The translations under genes and the position numbers were made by a program. Below the pieces are notes generated by a model, which was not told the origin of the DNA, ran no database searches, and worked only from the letters and a program-made list of their open reading frames with translations. Shown in pieces: positions 28,270 to 30,848 of a stretch of DNA of 30,848 nt. The DNA is from Pelagophyceae sp. CCMP2097 (Eukaryota; Sar; Pelagophyceae): positions 53,952 to 84,799 of the forward strand of contig MU657201.1 in assembly GCA_026770575.1 (NCBI GenBank), read 5' to 3'. The first letter of the stretch is position 1, and each line of letters starts with the position of its first letter.

Positions 28270-29537
28270 ATGGAGGGGCACCGTACCAGGCGGCAGAGAG
28301 GCGCCTCCGGCGAGGGCGCGATCCTAGTCTCGCCGGTGAAAGCTGGCCGCCCCGCGGACGAAGACGATGATGCCATGTCAGAGGTCGATTTCGAGCCCGT
28401 GCTCGAAAAGGACATCAAGGTTCTCAAAGACGAGTATTGGCCGGCACCCAACGGCGCCAATAATCTGCGTCCGATCATGTGGTTCAAGGTCAAAGTCGTG
28501 GACACTGGGGAGGAATTCGAGCGAAACCGTGGCCCTGTGAAGAACTTTGCGGCCTACAAAGAAGCCACAGCGAAGCAGCTGGCTTTCGCGGTGCTGCGGT
28601 GGAAGATTTGGAAGAAGGGCCTCGCGTTGACCTCCATGAATCTTTTTGTGTCGTTCACCCAACTCCCGACTCCGAGGACGACGCGTATGCCGAGCTCCTC
28701 GCTGGCACTTCGCTCCCCGACGTCAAGGTCCTCCTCTCCATCTTCCTCATCCTCTGCATGTCGTCGGTGCCGTGCGAGACGGGCTTTTCGGTGATGGCCA
28801 TGGTCAAGACGAAGCTGCTCAACTGCCTGGACACGTCAACTGTCGACGCGCTCATGATGATCGCGTTGAGCGGCCCGGCGTTGACGGACGTGGAGGGATG
28901 TGAGAGGATCCTCCAGGCGGCTAAGGCGCACTGGAAGACGACGGCCAAGCGCTGTCCGAAGCGGTCCAACCTTGGCAAAGCCGGCCGCAAGAAAAAGGCG
29001 AAGGCGATTAGATTATCCGACCTTCTTTTGGCCAAGGCGCGCGACGCTCGGGAGCGCGCCGGCGACGGACTGCCGTTGTGCGACGAGGACGACGAGCCCG
29101 TCGACTCCGGGGCGGAGTCGGACTTTCTTGAGGAAAACGAAGACCTGACAGCGCAACTGCAGGCAGCGGTCGGCCCGTTCAGCGTCCCCGACGGCTTTCA
29201 GATCCTCTCGACGCCGTCGTGGGCGTCGCAGGCGACGTGGGCGTCGCAGTGCAGCAAGAAGTTATGGGTCGGCAAGCGCCTCGCGCACATCGACGCGGAC
29301 GGCTGGCACGTCTCGTCGTTCAAAAAGAAATACGTCGGGCGCGGCGCGACGCGCGAGGAGGGCTGGTTGTTCTACTGCAAGGACACGCGGGTCGACTGCT
29401 GGTACAGCCTGCTCACAGAGGATTACGGCATGACGCGGGCGTGGGTCATCATTGAAAAGGCGAGCGGCGGCGACGAGAAAGAGTCGTACGCGCGACAGTA
29501 CACGCGCCCCGCGGGCGCGTCTCGCCGGTCTGCTTGA
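28270..29537 (+). CDS. hAT-type transposase C-terminal region with added tail
   Basis: The core, in the second frame, is LPDVKVLLSIFLILCMSSVP, CETGFSVMAMVKTKLLNCLD and TVDALMMIALSGP. This fits the hAT C-terminal dimerisation domain (L..L..iP.s...EtgFS...ikTklrn.L....ld.Lm.i...GP, as recalled). The start at 28270 belongs to a first frame (SEVDFEPVLEKDIKVLKDEY, NFAAYKEATAKQLAFAVLRW). The frame must switch near 28640-28680, by a frameshift or a very small intron. After the hAT core comes a Lys/Arg-rich and acidic linker, then an unrelated tail (SWASQATWASQCSKKLW, HIDADGWHVSSFKKKYVG, CWYSLLTEDYGMTRAWVI). The catalytic N-terminal half is absent, so this is a transposon remnant or a domesticated fragment. 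Confidence 0.6.
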
Positions 29538-30848
29538 GCGTCGAGCCCAGGGCCATGCTTCGACTCGGCGCACGGCAGTGGCTCAAACACGTGAGTTATT
29601 CTGGGTCCTTGTTACACGGCGGGATCGCCAGCCCAAAGCCTATGAATCGCAACCTCGGACACTCCCAGTCGATGGACTCGCACCCAATACCACCCATAGG
29701 CCGCTGCGCGTTGGTAGTCCGCCGCGGACGGAGCAGGCCGGCGCGGGCGGCGATGCTTTGGAAAGGTTTCCAGTTCTTTTCTTAAGGTTCCTCTTCTCCA
29801 TGCTTGCCTCGGACGACGTGTGGCAGCGACGACTCTGAGCCCGGGCCGACGCAGAGCCTGGGCCGACGCAGACCTGGGGCGCATCGATCCTATGCTGAAG
29901 AGAGTCGTACGGGGACGTTCGACGGACCTTCTTGAAAGTTGGACATTGCCTTTGTCTCCGGGGCGGAGGCGAGCGAGAGTCGCAACGGCCATGTGTGTTG
30001 CTCGGGGCGCGCTCGGCGGCTGTCGATGCAAGCTTCAAGCTGGGGGTCAGTGCAAAGGTGTGTCTCCACTCGCTTTGGGCAGTGTGTTGAATGTCCATCC
30101 CAACTTCCCAAGGGGACTTCTTGGATCGAACAAAGTGCGGTAATAAGTGACGAACCACAATGAAATGAGCATACCCCAGGTCACGAGATGTGGTGAGAGC
30201 GAGCGAGCGACTTCGGCCGAGTCGCTCTCGAAGGCCCGGCGCGAGCGAGCGACTTGCGGTAATACGTTTTTTTGGGGAAACCCGGAGCGGAGCGAGCGAG
30301 CGACTTTTGATGTCGGAAAATACTGTGTAGGCACCTCGTGATGTACCCTCGATTCGGACCCTCCCGAGACAAATCGGGGGTGTTTCATCCGGCTCAAGAT
30401 AATATAGGTCCTTGCTCAAGGTTAAATTCCGTCATTTCCGACGACATTTGGCGAGACACAGCACATCGATATCGTGCAAAAGACCGACCTCCCGATGACA
30501 CAGGCAATGCACATTTGAAGATCTCGCCGAAGAGATTCTACGGTGCTTTCCCTAACGGGAGGTACTAGCGTCCGAATTTCATCAAGATCCACCCGCCACG
30601 ACGAACAGGACACGCGCCTCTGCACGCTCCGAAGCTACCAATCAAACGAGCGATGTGGGAGCGAGCGAGCGACTTTGATGGACCAAAACCGATCGCTCTA
30701 TACCAAGAGCGAGCGAGCGACGGCAGAGACAAAATCGCTTAGGTGGCGCCTTGAGAGAAGGACACTCGGAACGGGAGTTGAGTTAGGTAGAGAGAGATAT
30801 GGGTCGGGCGTATCTTCCTCTCACGCTCCCCTTGAGTCGTGGCGGAAA
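29538..30848. other. Right end, no gene recognised
   Basis: Open frames such as 29640-30419 (-) and 30338-30568 (+) show no family resemblance. Their sequence follows the GAGC-type repeats (Ser-Leu-Ala-Arg runs). The short frame starting at 30338 (MMYPRFGPSRDKSGVFHPAQ) has a more natural composition and could be an exon, but nothing supports it further. Confidence 0.4.
30197..30720 (+). repeat. Dispersed GAGCGAGCGAGCGACTT motifs
   Basis: Near-identical 17-mers occur at 30197-30213, 30239-30255, 30290-30306 and 30659-30675, with a fifth truncated one at 30707-30720. Spacings inside the two groups are 42, 51 and 48 nt. The sequence between motifs is not repeated. Confidence 0.85.

Noticed and set aside
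1..30848. tRNA or rRNA genes
   Set aside because: No cloverleaf with a TTCGA-type arm or rRNA core sequence was recognised by eye; the GGTTCGAA-like words seen were isolated.

Overview
The window looks like nuclear DNA of a GC-rich unicellular eukaryotic alga, most likely a stramenopile of pelagophyte type. The reasons are genes broken by many short introns, long Pro/Thr/Ser-rich linkers of the kind common in stramenopile secreted proteins, organelle-type and secretory N-termini, a RING plus Sel1-repeat gene, kelch repeats, and transposon debris between genes. No bacterial operon layout, tRNA or rRNA was seen. The taxonomic call is an inference from protein style.

Layout: 422-2470 (+) is a type II membrane protein whose second half resembles putative GT-D-fold glycosyltransferases, in pieces over several reading frames. 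3413-8428 (-) is a 10-exon ABC-F ATPase of about 581 residues; two of its introns (931 and 1704 nt) are swollen with related GGGACCGTC-type minisatellites. 8870-9690 (+) is a decayed kelch-repeat gene and 11161-11676 (+) a 5'-truncated but open copy of its 3' part; a GCC-rich minisatellite and an AT-richer spacer lie between them. 11850-12896 (-) encodes an unrecognised protein with an organelle-targeting-like N-terminus. 12988-13508 is a probable insertion with a 30-bp perfect palindrome at one edge. 13745 to about 14550 (-) is a RING-Sel1 gene with two frame breaks, 14771-16462 (-) a sulfotransferase, and 17165-17872 (-) a secreted Ala-rich protein. 18476-22059 (-) is a 7-exon, 1021-residue membrane-anchored subtilase with a complete, frame-consistent model. 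22665 to about 25140 (-) is the 3' part of an adenylation-carrier-membrane acyltransferase fusion whose ligase front is missing from the window.

The right end, from 25342, is transposon country: a 1.1-kb element with perfect 32-bp terminal inverted repeats around an unknown ORF, two hairpin-forming inverted repeats, a hAT-type transposase C-terminus, and a field of GAGC-repeat motifs.

Across the three genes with homology-supported exon joins, all 17 inferred introns end in TAG and 16 of 17 following exons begin with G. Several introns start GTGCGT, and two are GC-AG. With the shared CTAG/AATTC-rich motifs and the minisatellite-filled introns, this suggests that repeats or mobile sequences have shaped the introns here. 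I see no coordinated gene cluster: these are independent housekeeping, secretory and metabolic genes.
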